Shown: positions 8,727 through 16,652 of the stretch, piece by piece
How the letters are laid out: each line of letters begins with the position of its first letter
Numbering within the stretch: position 1 is the first letter of the stretch
NCBI RefSeq assembly: GCF_017976235.1
Contig: NZ_JACVHC010000001.1
Span: 62,001 to 126,000, forward strand
DNA: 64,000 nucleotides
From: Pseudomonas anatoliensis
GTDB lineage: Bacteria; Pseudomonadota; Gammaproteobacteria; Pseudomonadales; Pseudomonadaceae
Direction: 5' to 3'
The notes under the pieces: generated by a model
Databases searched by the model: none
What the model was told of the DNA's origin: nothing
What the model saw: the letters and a program-made list of their open reading frames with translations, nothing else
Made by a program: the position numbers and the translations under genes

Positions 8727-8773
8727 AGAGGCCTGCCTGAAGTGAAAAGTGGGCGGTGGATGTGGGAGCCGTC

Positions 8774-9607
8774 TCAGCGGCCCTTGAGGTAGACGTTTTC
8801 GTAGCAGAAGTTGGTTGCTTGCAGGTAACCCTCGGCATCGCCGCAATCGAAGCGCAGGCCCTTGAACTTGTAGGCCAGCACGCAACCGTTTTGCGCCTGT
8901 TTCATCAAGGCGTCGGTGATCTGGATCTCGCCGCCCTTGCCCGGTTGGGTGTCGGCGATCAGGTCGAAAATGTCTGGCGTCAGGATGTAACGACCGATGA
9001 TCGCCAGGTTCGAAGGCGCATCCTGCGGCGCCGGTTTTTCGACCATGTTGTTGACCCGATAAATGCCATCGGAAATCAGCTCGCCGGCGATCACGCCGTA
9101 CTTGTGCGTTTGATCGGCAGGGACTTCCTGGATCGCAACGATCGAGCAGCGGAATTTCTTGTAGAGCTGGATCATCTGCGTGAGCACGCCATCACCTTCC
9201 AGGTTCAGACACAGGTCATCGGCCAGGACCACGGCGAAAGGCTCGTCGCCGATCAACGGACGACCGCTGAGAATCGCGTGGCCCAGGCCCTTCATTTCCA
9301 CCTGGCGCGTGTAGGAGAAGGTGCAGGTGTCAATCAGCTCGCGGGTGCCGGCAAGGAATTTCTCTTTCTCGGTGCCGCGGATCTGGTGTTCGAGTTCGTA
9401 GCTGATGTCGAAATGATCTTCCAGCGCACGCTTGCCCCGGCCGGTGACGATGGCCATGTGTTGCAGGCCGGCATCGCGTGCTTCTTCGACGGCGTATTCG
9501 ATCAACGGCTTGTTGACGATCGGCAGCATCTCTTTCGGCATGGCTTTGGTGGCTGGCAAGAAACGCGTGCCATATCCGGCAGCGGGGAACAAACATTTAC
9601 GAATCAT
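8774..9607 (-). CDS. galU: UTP-glucose-1-phosphate uridylyltransferase
   Basis: A 277-residue GalU making UDP-glucose from glucose-1-phosphate and UTP in the cytoplasm. The N-terminus RKCLFPAAGYGTRFLPATK carries the nucleotide-binding G-x-G-T-R-x-L-P-x-T-K signature. VLADDLCLN holds the metal-binding Asp, and MVEKPAP and LRFDCGDAEGYL are also typical. The start at ATG 9607 is set by an AGGAT ribosome-binding site and the conserved N-terminus. Its product feeds the initiating glucosyl-phosphate transferase and, with the divergent galE, UDP-galactose. Length is normal for the family. Confidence 0.95.
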   Translation of the reverse strand: MIRKCLFPAAGYGTRFLPATKAMPKEMLPIVNKPLIEYAVEEARDAGLQHMAIVTGRGKRALEDHFDISYELEHQIRGTEKEKFLAGTRELIDTCTFSYTRQVEMKGLGHAILSGRPLIGDEPFAVVLADDLCLNLEGDGVLTQMIQLYKKFRCSIVAIQEVPADQTHKYGVIAGELISDGIYRVNNMVEKPAPQDAPSNLAIIGRYILTPDIFDLIADTQPGKGGEIQITDALMKQAQNGCVLAYKFKGLRFDCGDAEGYLQATNFCYENVYLKGR

Positions 9608-9997
9608 AAAAGTATCCTGGACAGTCATGGAACACAGCCAACGGGTGCGCGCACTAACGAAGGAGTGCAAGTTTCAATAGTTATTGAACGACTGCTTTAA
9701 TACCTGAGTCAGGTTATTAATAGCAATTGAATGCGCCGGTAAATCGCGACAATGTTATGAGATGTCGGATGGCACGTTATTAGTTATTTTTAGTCGGTAT
9801 CTGTTGATAGTGATGAGCGCACTTGCAGTGCTAATAAGTACCGGGCAATACAGTGTGACCTGCAAAAATATTTATTGCCAGTCATTGAACTAGTTTTGTT
9901 TTCGGTTGTTGTCGCCTGGTTTGTGTGGATTGCGACACATCTCCACAACAACAGGCTTGACACGCTACTTGTTACTTCTCCAATCACGGACCGCGCT
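9608..9997. other. Divergent galU-galE intergenic region
   Basis: 390 bases that must hold both promoters. A TTGACA lies at 9957-9962 but no matching -10 box stands at the right distance. I see no convincing promoter, hairpin or RNA gene here. Confidence 0.5.
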
Positions 9998-11014
9998 ATG
10001 AAGATTCTGGTAACCGGTGGCGCCGGCTATATCGGCTCGCACACCACACTTGCGCTGCTTGAAGCAGGTTATGAAGTTGTCGTGCTGGATAATCTTTGCA
10101 ACAGCAGCGATGCGGCACTGCATGCGGTGGAGGCCATCTGCGGTAAAAGTGCGCAGATGATTCGCGGTGATGTCTGCGACCGGGCGCTGCTTGACCGGAT
10201 ATTCAACGAGCATGCCATCGACGGCGTGCTGCATTTCGCCGGTCTCAAAGCGGTCGGCGAGAGCGTGCGCAAGCCGCTTGAGTATTACGAGACCAACGTC
10301 AGCGGCAGCATCACGTTGTGTCAGGCGATGGCGGCGGCGGGGGTGTTTCGCCTGGTGTTCAGCTCATCGGCCACGGTCTACGGCGAGCCGGCGCAGATGC
10401 CGATCCGCGAAGACTTTCCGACCGGTACTCCGACAAATCCCTACGGCCAGTCCAAGCTGATCGTCGAAAACGTCCTGCGCGATCTGTGCCAGTCCGAGCC
10501 GCGCTGGAGCATCGCCTTGCTGCGTTACTTCAACCCGATCGGCGCGCATCACAGCGGCCAGATGGGTGAAGACCCGAACGGCATTCCCAACAACCTGCTG
10601 CCTTATATCAGCCAGGTCGCGGTGGGTAGCCTGCGAGAGTTGTCGATTTTTGGCGACGATTACCCCACGGTCGACGGCACCGGTGTGCGTGATTACATCC
10701 ACGTGGTCGACCTGGCGGACGGGCATTTGAAAGCCTTGCAGTCGATTTCCGGACGCAGCGGCATTCATACCTGGAACCTCGGCACCGGCGATGGCTACAG
10801 CGTGTTGCAGGTGTTGCACGCATTCGAAAAGGCCTGCGGACAACCCGTGCCGTATCGGGTGATGCCGCGACGTTCGGGGGATATCGCCGAGAGTTGGGCC
10901 GACGCATCCAAAGCTGCGCAAGAGCTGGGCTGGAAAGCCACGCGCAACTTGCAGGACATGGTCACCGATACATGGCGCTGGCAATCGAACCATCCGAAGG
11001 GCTATCTCCGATAA
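9998..11014 (+). CDS. galE: UDP-glucose 4-epimerase
   Basis: A 338-residue short-chain-dehydrogenase-type epimerase interconverting UDP-glucose and UDP-galactose with bound NAD. KILVTGGAGYIGSHT supplies the G-x-x-G-x-x-G fold at the N-terminus, S-S-A-T-V-Y-G precedes the catalytic pair Y149-x3-K153 (NPYGQSK), and LRYFNPIGAH matches GalE. The chosen start is ATG 9998. The open frame extends to 9875, but the Rossmann motif must lie near the N-terminus. Placed among the polysaccharide genes, it suggests galactose in the polymer. It is separate from the downstream capsule-export operon by 231 bases. Confidence 0.95.
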   Translation: MKILVTGGAGYIGSHTTLALLEAGYEVVVLDNLCNSSDAALHAVEAICGKSAQMIRGDVCDRALLDRIFNEHAIDGVLHFAGLKAVGESVRKPLEYYETNVSGSITLCQAMAAAGVFRLVFSSSATVYGEPAQMPIREDFPTGTPTNPYGQSKLIVENVLRDLCQSEPRWSIALLRYFNPIGAHHSGQMGEDPNGIPNNLLPYISQVAVGSLRELSIFGDDYPTVDGTGVRDYIHVVDLADGHLKALQSISGRSGIHTWNLGTGDGYSVLQVLHAFEKACGQPVPYRVMPRRSGDIAESWADASKAAQELGWKATRNLQDMVTDTWRWQSNHPKGYLR

Positions 11015-11032
11015 TGTCGTTTTGATGCCCAA

Positions 11033-11055
11033 TGTTAGTTTCGGTCAGGTGTTAG
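11033..11055. promoter_or_regulatory. Paired TGTTAG motifs upstream of the export operon
   Basis: TGTTAG at 11033-11038 and 11050-11055 in direct orientation, 17 bp apart. Further copies stand upstream of the WcaJ-like and regulator genes. This is a candidate binding motif for the two local winged-helix regulators, by inference only. Confidence 0.35.
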
Positions 11056-11212
11056 ATATCGTCGGGAAAATACGCTGGAAATGCCTTTTGCAAGTCCGTA
11101 GATATAAACCTGCCGTTCGACTTTTATCAGTTGCGTAGGACTGTGAAAGAACAACGGATCTTGTTCGCATTTTTCGCGGACTTGAACTCTACCACCTCTA
11201 GCACCGGCCGGT

Positions 11213-11235
11213 TTTTAACAGGTCGAATGTTAGAA
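11213..11235. promoter_or_regulatory. Inverted TTTTAACA / TGTTAGAA motif before the GfcA-like gene
   Basis: TTTTAACA (11213-11220) and TGTTAGAA (11228-11235) form an imperfect inverted pair (7 of 8 bases) with a 7-base spacer. It touches the AAAGGAG ribosome-binding site. It belongs to the recurrent TGTTAG motif set of this locus. Confidence 0.35.
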
Positions 11236-11245
11236 AGGAGTTGAT

Positions 11246-11482
11246 ATGAAGAAAGTGATGGCAGTTGCCCTGTTGACGATGTTGAGCAACTGGGCTGCCG
11301 CAGCTGAAGCGCCGCTTACTGCGGCGACCAATGTAGGCGGTAGTGTAGCGGCTTCGCAAGCCCCTGCAGCCAGTACTGCAATGGTCGCCAGTGCAGTAGC
11401 GGCGTCCAACAGCGGTGGCAGTGCCAACGGCGGTACCACCGGTACGACGGGTACCACCGGTACAACCGGCACGCATAACTAA
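11246..11482 (+). CDS. GfcA/YjbE-like small secreted Thr/Gly/Ala-rich protein
   Basis: A 78-residue protein with a clear signal peptide (MKKVMAVALLTMLSNWAAAA, cleavage near residue 20-22) and a low-complexity mature part ending in a run of Gly-Thr-Thr repeats. Size, composition and position as first gene before wza- and yjbF/G/H-like genes match YjbE/GfcA of Enterobacteriaceae. Its molecular role is not established. A strong AAAGGAG site sets the start. A terminator-like hairpin follows, so this gene may be transcribed more than the genes behind it. The GTT repeat could vary in number. Confidence 0.7.
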   Translation: MKKVMAVALLTMLSNWAAAAEAPLTAATNVGGSVAASQAPAASTAMVASAVAASNSGGSANGGTTGTTGTTGTTGTHN

Positions 11483-11513
11483 CAGTAGTTTTTGTTAGTG
11501 CAGTACAGGGTCG

Positions 11514-11543
11514 CCCGACGCAAGTCGGGTGACTTCTTTTTTT
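11514..11543 (+). terminator. Rho-independent terminator or attenuator after the GfcA-like gene
   Basis: Stem CCCGAC / GTCGGG with a GCAA loop, then TGACTTCTTTTTTT. It lies inside the operon before the Wza-like gene and probably causes partial termination. Confidence 0.75.
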
Positions 11544-11573
11544 AGATCCGCCCTTGAATAGCGTAGTGCCATT

Positions 11574-12689
11574 ATGACTCGTAGTTTTTCTCTTTTAATG
11601 TTGGCAAGTCTCGCTTTACAAGGTTGCATGTTTTCTCCGGGCCAATACCTGAGCACCAGCGACATCACCCGCCAGGGTGCCAGTGAAAGTAGCCGGGTCG
11701 AGCTGATTCCGATCACGCCCAAGCTGATCTCTACAACCCGCGCCACGCAAAAGCGCACGTCGCTGCCGCCGGAGTTGTTGACGACCCCGGCCGAGTACCG
11801 CATCGGCAATAACGATGTCTTGTACATCACGGTCTGGGATCACCCCGAGCTGACAGCGCCGTCAGGTGCGCAGCAACAGATCGATGCCAACGGCCGTCTG
11901 GTGCGCTCGGATGGCACGCTGTATTACCCGTTCATCAAGGAAGTCCAGGCCGCCGGCCGGACCATCCAGCAACTGCGCGCAGACATCGAACAACGGCTGT
12001 CGGCGTTCATCGCCGAGCCGCAGGTGGACGTCGCCGTATTGCGTTTCGCCAGTCAGAAAGTTGTGGTCACCGGCGCGGTGGCGAAGGCCGGCCCGCAAGC
12101 GATTTCGACCAACCCGTTGAGCGTGGTCGAAGCGCTGGGTTCGGCCGGCATCGATACCAACAACGCGGATTTGTCCGGCCTGCTGCTGACGCGTAACGGG
12201 CGGATGTATCCGCTCAATCTCGACTCGCTCAATCAACAGGATTCCGAGTTGCAAGGCGTGTACCTCAAGGGCGGCGATCAGTTGTACCTGCCGTACAACG
12301 ACAACAAGCGAATTTACGTCATGGGTGAAGTCAACCAGCCGCGCGCATTGAGCTTCAAGACGGCGACGATGAACCTCTCCGATGTGCTCGGTTCGGTCGG
12401 CGGCTTGAGCCAGACCACCTCCAACGGCAACGCGGTTTACGTCATTCGCGGCGTGGAAAATCTCGACGTCGAGCCGGCGAAAATCTACCAGTTGAACGCC
12501 GAGTCGCCGACAGCCATGGCGCTGGCCACGCACTTTCAAGTGCAGCCGCAGGACGTCGTGTATGTCGGGCCTGCGAACGTGACGCGCTGGAACCGCTTCA
12601 TCAGCCAGTTGGTGCCGTCGGCGTCGATTGTCGGGACCGGGGCTTCCGCTGCGAAGAACTGGAGCGAATACAGTAACAACAGCAAATAA
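11574..12689 (+). CDS. Outer-membrane polysaccharide export lipoprotein, Wza/GfcE type
   Basis: A 371-residue outer-membrane export channel subunit. The N-terminus is a lipoprotein signal with lipobox LQGC (Cys at about residue 18). The polysaccharide-export (PES) domain begins near residue 79 (YRIGNNDVLYITVWDHPEL). SLBB-type repeats follow (QKVVVTGAVAKAGPQAIS and NKRIYVMGEVNQPRALSF). The C-terminal segment (NVTRWNRFISQLVPS) resembles the Wza membrane helix. It partners with the Wzc-type kinase at the left edge. In E. coli group 4 capsule operons the wza homologue gfcE follows gfcABCD; here it sits between the gfcA- and gfcB-like genes. Confidence 0.92.
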   Translation: MTRSFSLLMLASLALQGCMFSPGQYLSTSDITRQGASESSRVELIPITPKLISTTRATQKRTSLPPELLTTPAEYRIGNNDVLYITVWDHPELTAPSGAQQQIDANGRLVRSDGTLYYPFIKEVQAAGRTIQQLRADIEQRLSAFIAEPQVDVAVLRFASQKVVVTGAVAKAGPQAISTNPLSVVEALGSAGIDTNNADLSGLLLTRNGRMYPLNLDSLNQQDSELQGVYLKGGDQLYLPYNDNKRIYVMGEVNQPRALSFKTATMNLSDVLGSVGGLSQTTSNGNAVYVIRGVENLDVEPAKIYQLNAESPTAMALATHFQVQPQDVVYVGPANVTRWNRFISQLVPSASIVGTGASAAKNWSEYSNNSK

Positions 12690-12700
12690 GGCCGCCGACT

Positions 12701-13366
12701 GTGAACACGTTGAAAGTGGGTGTCTGCCTGATGGCGACCCTGTTGTTGTGTGGCTGTAACCCTTTGATGAGCGCGTCGCTGAACAACCTGAAATCGGCGG
12801 TGATCGGCCCTGACGAAGTGGACGTGACGCCGGCTCAGGTGGCCGAGGTCAACTACCCGCAACTCAAATTGACCACGCCGTCCGGCTCCGGGGTGCTGGC
12901 GTTGGTGCGCGAGCGTGAAGACCTGCAGTTCTGGGTCGCCTCCGGCAAGCAAGTGCTGCTGCTGCGCGATGGTCTCGCTGTGCGCAGCATTGGCCTGGGC
13001 CTTGAGGGCGATCTCGACGGCACGCGTCTGGCGGATGATTCGCCGTTCAAGTCAGGCCTGCATCAAGTCGTCGATGGCTTTACCTCTCGGCGCTGGATCG
13101 ACCTCTACAAGGGCCAGGAAGTCGGGGTGATCGTCAACAGTCGTTTCACCCGCCGCTCGACGGAAACCCTCGACATTCTTGACAAGGAATACACCGTGCT
13201 ACGTGTCGATGAGCAGATTGACGCCCCGGCCATCGGCCTGAGTGCGACCAATCGTTATTGGGTTGATCCGCGTGACGGTTTCATCTTCAAGAGTGAGCAG
13301 CAACTGACCTCGCAACTGCGCGTCAGAATCGTGCAACTGACACCTGATCGCAGGCATCTGCCGTGA
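12701..13366 (+). CDS. GfcB/YjbF-family lipoprotein
   Basis: A 221-residue predicted lipoprotein (LLLCGCNP lipobox, Cys at about residue 19) of the YjbF/GfcB family. It has the typical G-x-G-V-L-A-L-V-x-E-x-x-x-L-Q-F-W-x-S-G block and a C-terminal stretch about measured polysaccharide output (NRYWVDPRDGFIFKSEQ). It probably works at the outer membrane with GfcC and GfcD during capsule or exopolysaccharide secretion; the exact role is not known. Start is GTG 12701. It overlaps the next gene by 4 bases (GTGA), implying translational coupling. Confidence 0.8.
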   Translation: MNTLKVGVCLMATLLLCGCNPLMSASLNNLKSAVIGPDEVDVTPAQVAEVNYPQLKLTTPSGSGVLALVREREDLQFWVASGKQVLLLRDGLAVRSIGLGLEGDLDGTRLADDSPFKSGLHQVVDGFTSRRWIDLYKGQEVGVIVNSRFTRRSTETLDILDKEYTVLRVDEQIDAPAIGLSATNRYWVDPRDGFIFKSEQQLTSQLRVRIVQLTPDRRHLP

Positions 13367-14124
13367 AGCGTTTGGGCTTTTTTTCAGCGTGCCTGATGTT
13401 GATTGCCGGTGTGAGCCAGGCCGCTGTCACGGTGACGGGGGATGTCGCCAATCCCGGGCCGATTGAATTGCCGGCGGGCGGGCGCTTGTTCGATGTGATC
13501 AGCGAAGCCGTGCCCAATGCTGAAGGTTATTGGTTGGCGGGCGTGTTGCTGCGCCAGTCGTTGCTGGAGGAGCAGGCGCGGCTCAAGGCTGGCGTGCTGT
13601 TCGATCTGGATGTCTTGCAGCGCATGGCGTTGCTCTTTGATATGCCGAGCCGTGGGGCGCTGGCGCAGCGGCTGACCGAGCAAGTCCGGCAGATGCCGGT
13701 GACTGGCCGGCAGATTGCCGATCTTGATCCGGTCGCGATCGAAGTCGGCTTCGCGCGCAACATTCGTCTGGACGATGGTGATCGCCTGATCTACCCCAAG
13801 CGCGTCGACGAAGTTGAAGTGCTCGGTGCTGTCGCCGAGCCGTGCCACTTGCCCTATCAGCCGTTGCAGGAAGCCCGCGATTACCTGCAAGGCTGCTCGA
13901 TCCTGAGCGATGCCGAGGCCGATTACCTGTGGCTGATCCAGCCCAACGGCGTTACGCGGCGCGTCGGTATCGCTCACTGGAATCGCGAGAGCGGGCACAT
14001 TCCCGTCGCCGGTAGCAAGATTCTGGTGCCGGTCAAAAATGATGATCTTGATCCGCCTCTTCCTGAACTGAATCAGCAGTTGGCCGAATTGATTGCCACG
14101 CAATTGGCTGAGGTGGTTCGTTGA
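13363..14124 (+). CDS. GfcC/YjbG-family periplasmic protein
   Basis: A 253-residue secreted protein with signal peptide MKRLGFFSACLMLIAGVSQA followed by a beta-grasp-like segment (VTVTGDVANPGPIELPAGGRL), as expected for the GfcC family, whose E. coli member is structurally related to Wza domains. Charged helices in the middle (about 65-115) and a second beta-grasp-like segment (VEVLGAVAEPCHLPYQPL, about 145-165) complete it. Start is GTG 13363, overlapping the previous stop. The gene ends in a TTGA overlap with the GfcD-like gene. Confidence 0.78.
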   Translation: MKRLGFFSACLMLIAGVSQAAVTVTGDVANPGPIELPAGGRLFDVISEAVPNAEGYWLAGVLLRQSLLEEQARLKAGVLFDLDVLQRMALLFDMPSRGALAQRLTEQVRQMPVTGRQIADLDPVAIEVGFARNIRLDDGDRLIYPKRVDEVEVLGAVAEPCHLPYQPLQEARDYLQGCSILSDAEADYLWLIQPNGVTRRVGIAHWNRESGHIPVAGSKILVPVKNDDLDPPLPELNQQLAELIATQLAEVVR

Positions 14125-16199
14125 ATTTTCGTTTTGCAGCTGTGTTGTTATTGCCCGTTGGTCTGGCTCATGCCGAGCCGCGTATTACTCAAAGTGACTT
14201 CGGTGGCACAGGCCTGTTGCAGACGCCGACGGCGCGCATGGCCCCGGCCGGCGAGTTGAGCGTCAACGCCAACCGCACCGAGCCTTACAGCCGTTACAGC
14301 GTTTCGTTGCAGCCACTGGATTGGCTCGAAGGCTCGTTTCGCTACACCGCGATCACCAACCGGCCGTACGGCTCCGAGGCCCTCAGCGGCAGCCAGAGCT
14401 ATAAGGATAAGGCGGTCGACGCCAAAGTCCGGCTGTGGCAGGAAAGCCATTGGCTGCCCGATGTGGCGCTGGGCTTCCGAGATATCGGCGGTACCGGTTT
14501 GTTCTCCAGTGAATATTTCGTCGCCAACAAGCGCTACGACAATTTCGATTTCAGCGCCGGCATTGCCTGGGGTTACCTGGGCAATCGCGGCGACATCGAC
14601 AACCCGTTGGGCTATGTCAGTGATCGCTTCGATACAAGGCCTGCGCTCGAAGGCACCGGTGACGTCAACTCAGGTTCGTACTTTCGCGGCAAGCCTTCGT
14701 TTTTCGGCGGTGTGAGTTATCAGACGCCATGGGATCGCCTGAGCCTGAAACTCGAATACGAAGGCAACGACTACAAGCACGAGCCGAAGGACAACGTGAT
14801 CAAACAGGACTCGCCGATCAACTTCGGCGCGGTGTTCAAGGTCGCCGATTCGGTCGACATCAGTGCGGCGTGGGAGCGCGGCAACACGGCGATGTTCGGC
14901 GTGACGTTTCACACCAATTTCGTCAGCCGCAAGGCGCCGGCCAAGACCTACGACCCAACCCCGGAACCGCTGCCGGCGAAGATGCCGACCACGTCGATGG
15001 AGCAGGTCGATTGGGCCAACGTCTCGCAACGTTTGCAGCAAAACGCCGGCTACAAGGTCGAGCGCATCACCCAGCGCGATTCCGAGCTGATCGTGTATGG
15101 CGAGCAGCAGCGTTATTTTCATTCGTCCAAAGCGGTCGGTCGTGCGAGCCGGATTCTCGACAACAGCGTCAACGACGACATCAACTGGTTCACCGTGGTC
15201 AACAAGCGCTACGACTTGCCGCTGGAAGAAACCAGCGTGCCCCGCGATACCTTTCGTGAAGTGATCAACAACGAGGAGCCGCTGCTGTCGTTGCACCGCA
15301 CCACCGAAATCAATCCGGCGATGCCACACAACGAGAAAACCCTCTACAGCGAAGCGCCGCAGCACTTCAGTTACGGCGTGGGTCTGGGCTTCAAGCAAAA
15401 CGTCGGCGGCCCGGATGGTTTTCTCTATCAAATCAGTGCCGACGCGGACGCCGAGTACCGCTTCAACCGCAACACCTGGTGGAACGGTTTGCTCAGCGCC
15501 AACCTGATCAACAACTTCGACAAATTCACCTACGACGCACCCAGCGGTTTGCCGCGTGTGCGCACGGATATGCGTCAGTACCTGACCGAGTCCGAAGTGA
15601 CCATGCCGATGTTCCAGGTGAGCCATGCCGAGCAGTTGGATAAAGACTTGTATGGCATGGTTTATGGCGGTTATCTGGAGTCGATGTTTGCCGGCGTAGG
15701 GGGCGAGGTGCTGTTCCGCCCGACTGGCGAGCGTTGGTCGGTGGGCGCGGACCTCAACTACGTGCGCCAACGTGAATACGACCAGGGTTTTGGCCTGCGT
15801 GATTACTCGGTGGTGACCGGGCATGTCACCGGTTATACCGACTTGCCGTACGACATGCTGGCGGCTGTCAGCGTTGGCCGTTACCTGGCCGGTGACTGGG
15901 GCGGCACGCTGGACATCTCTCGCGAGTTTTCCAATGGCGTACGCTTCGGAGGCTGGGCGACCATTACCACGGCCAGCAGCGCCGAGTACGGTGAAGGTAG
16001 CTTCGACAAAGGCCTCTATCTGTCGATTCCGTTCGACGAAATGATGAGCATGTCGACCATGCGTCGCGCCAACCTGGTCTGGGCACCGCTGACCCGAGAC
16101 GGCGGCGCGCGGCTCAATCGCGGTTATCAACTGCACTCGATGACCGATAGTCGCGATGACGATATGTTCTATCGCAACTTTGAGAAGATCACTGAGTAA
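14121..16199 (+). CDS. GfcD/YjbH-family outer-membrane beta-barrel protein
   Basis: A 692-residue outer-membrane protein with signal peptide MNFRFAAVLLLPVGLAHA and the YjbH opening FGGTGLLQTPTARMAPAGEL. The two halves are rich in alternating aromatic/polar strands, consistent with one or two barrels. YjbH/GfcD members have been proposed as outer-membrane secretion components for exopolysaccharide. The start is probably TTG 14121, overlapping the GfcC-like stop by 4 bases. It is the last gene of the operon, and the DNA beyond is gene-free for 2.9 kb. Confidence 0.82.
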   Translation: MNFRFAAVLLLPVGLAHAEPRITQSDFGGTGLLQTPTARMAPAGELSVNANRTEPYSRYSVSLQPLDWLEGSFRYTAITNRPYGSEALSGSQSYKDKAVDAKVRLWQESHWLPDVALGFRDIGGTGLFSSEYFVANKRYDNFDFSAGIAWGYLGNRGDIDNPLGYVSDRFDTRPALEGTGDVNSGSYFRGKPSFFGGVSYQTPWDRLSLKLEYEGNDYKHEPKDNVIKQDSPINFGAVFKVADSVDISAAWERGNTAMFGVTFHTNFVSRKAPAKTYDPTPEPLPAKMPTTSMEQVDWANVSQRLQQNAGYKVERITQRDSELIVYGEQQRYFHSSKAVGRASRILDNSVNDDINWFTVVNKRYDLPLEETSVPRDTFREVINNEEPLLSLHRTTEINPAMPHNEKTLYSEAPQHFSYGVGLGFKQNVGGPDGFLYQISADADAEYRFNRNTWWNGLLSANLINNFDKFTYDAPSGLPRVRTDMRQYLTESEVTMPMFQVSHAEQLDKDLYGMVYGGYLESMFAGVGGEVLFRPTGERWSVGADLNYVRQREYDQGFGLRDYSVVTGHVTGYTDLPYDMLAAVSVGRYLAGDWGGTLDISREFSNGVRFGGWATITTASSAEYGEGSFDKGLYLSIPFDEMMSMSTMRRANLVWAPLTRDGGARLNRGYQLHSMTDSRDDDMFYRNFEKITE

Positions 16200-16650
16200 T
16201 CACTGGTCTTGCGAGGACTCAATCTGTGTGGCTGGCTTGCCAGCCGACCAGTTTTTGCAGGTGTGCTCAGTTCAACTATGGGAGCGAGCTTGCTCGCGAA
16301 GGCGTCCGCTTGGTTGATGATGTTTTTGTTGGTTGGGGTACATATCCGTTGCTGCGGTAACGGCTTCTCAGGGTTCCGCCCTTACGGCGGGTCACCTTTT
16401 CCAAACGCCGAAAAGGTAACCCGAAAGGCTTTGCCCTGACGTCCGGCCCGCTCGCTAAAGCTCGGGGTTCCTTCGCTCCGGAATCCATCCGGGGCATCGA
16501 TTCCGGTTTGCTTCGCTGCACCTCCTTTCGATGTACTCCCCGGATGAATCCCTCCACTCAGCCTCCCGACGGGCTTTCAAGATCAAGAGCTGCACTCGAG
16601 CTAACGCTCATTGTGTTGAGTGGTTAGAAGCGAGGGCGGTGGGGGGCTTT
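16200..16650. other. Gene-free stretch with a degenerate repeated element
   Basis: About 450 bases beyond the GfcD-like gene. Around 16360-16440 lies GGGTTCCGCCCTTACGGCGG followed by CACCTTTTCC and AAAAGGTAACCCG, a block I recall as common between genes in fluorescent pseudomonads. Short open frames here overlap on both strands and lack start signals. Confidence 0.5.
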
Positions 16651-16652
16651 TT

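Noticed and set aside
8756..9700. 314-codon plus-strand frame
   Set aside because: Complement of galU, which has all family motifs. Shadow.
9957..9962. TTGACA as a galE promoter -35 box
   Set aside because: No -10-like hexamer lies 16-18 bases downstream, and the start codon is too close.
14670..16136. 488-codon minus-strand frame
   Set aside because: Antisense to the GfcD/YjbH-like barrel gene, with no recognisable domain.
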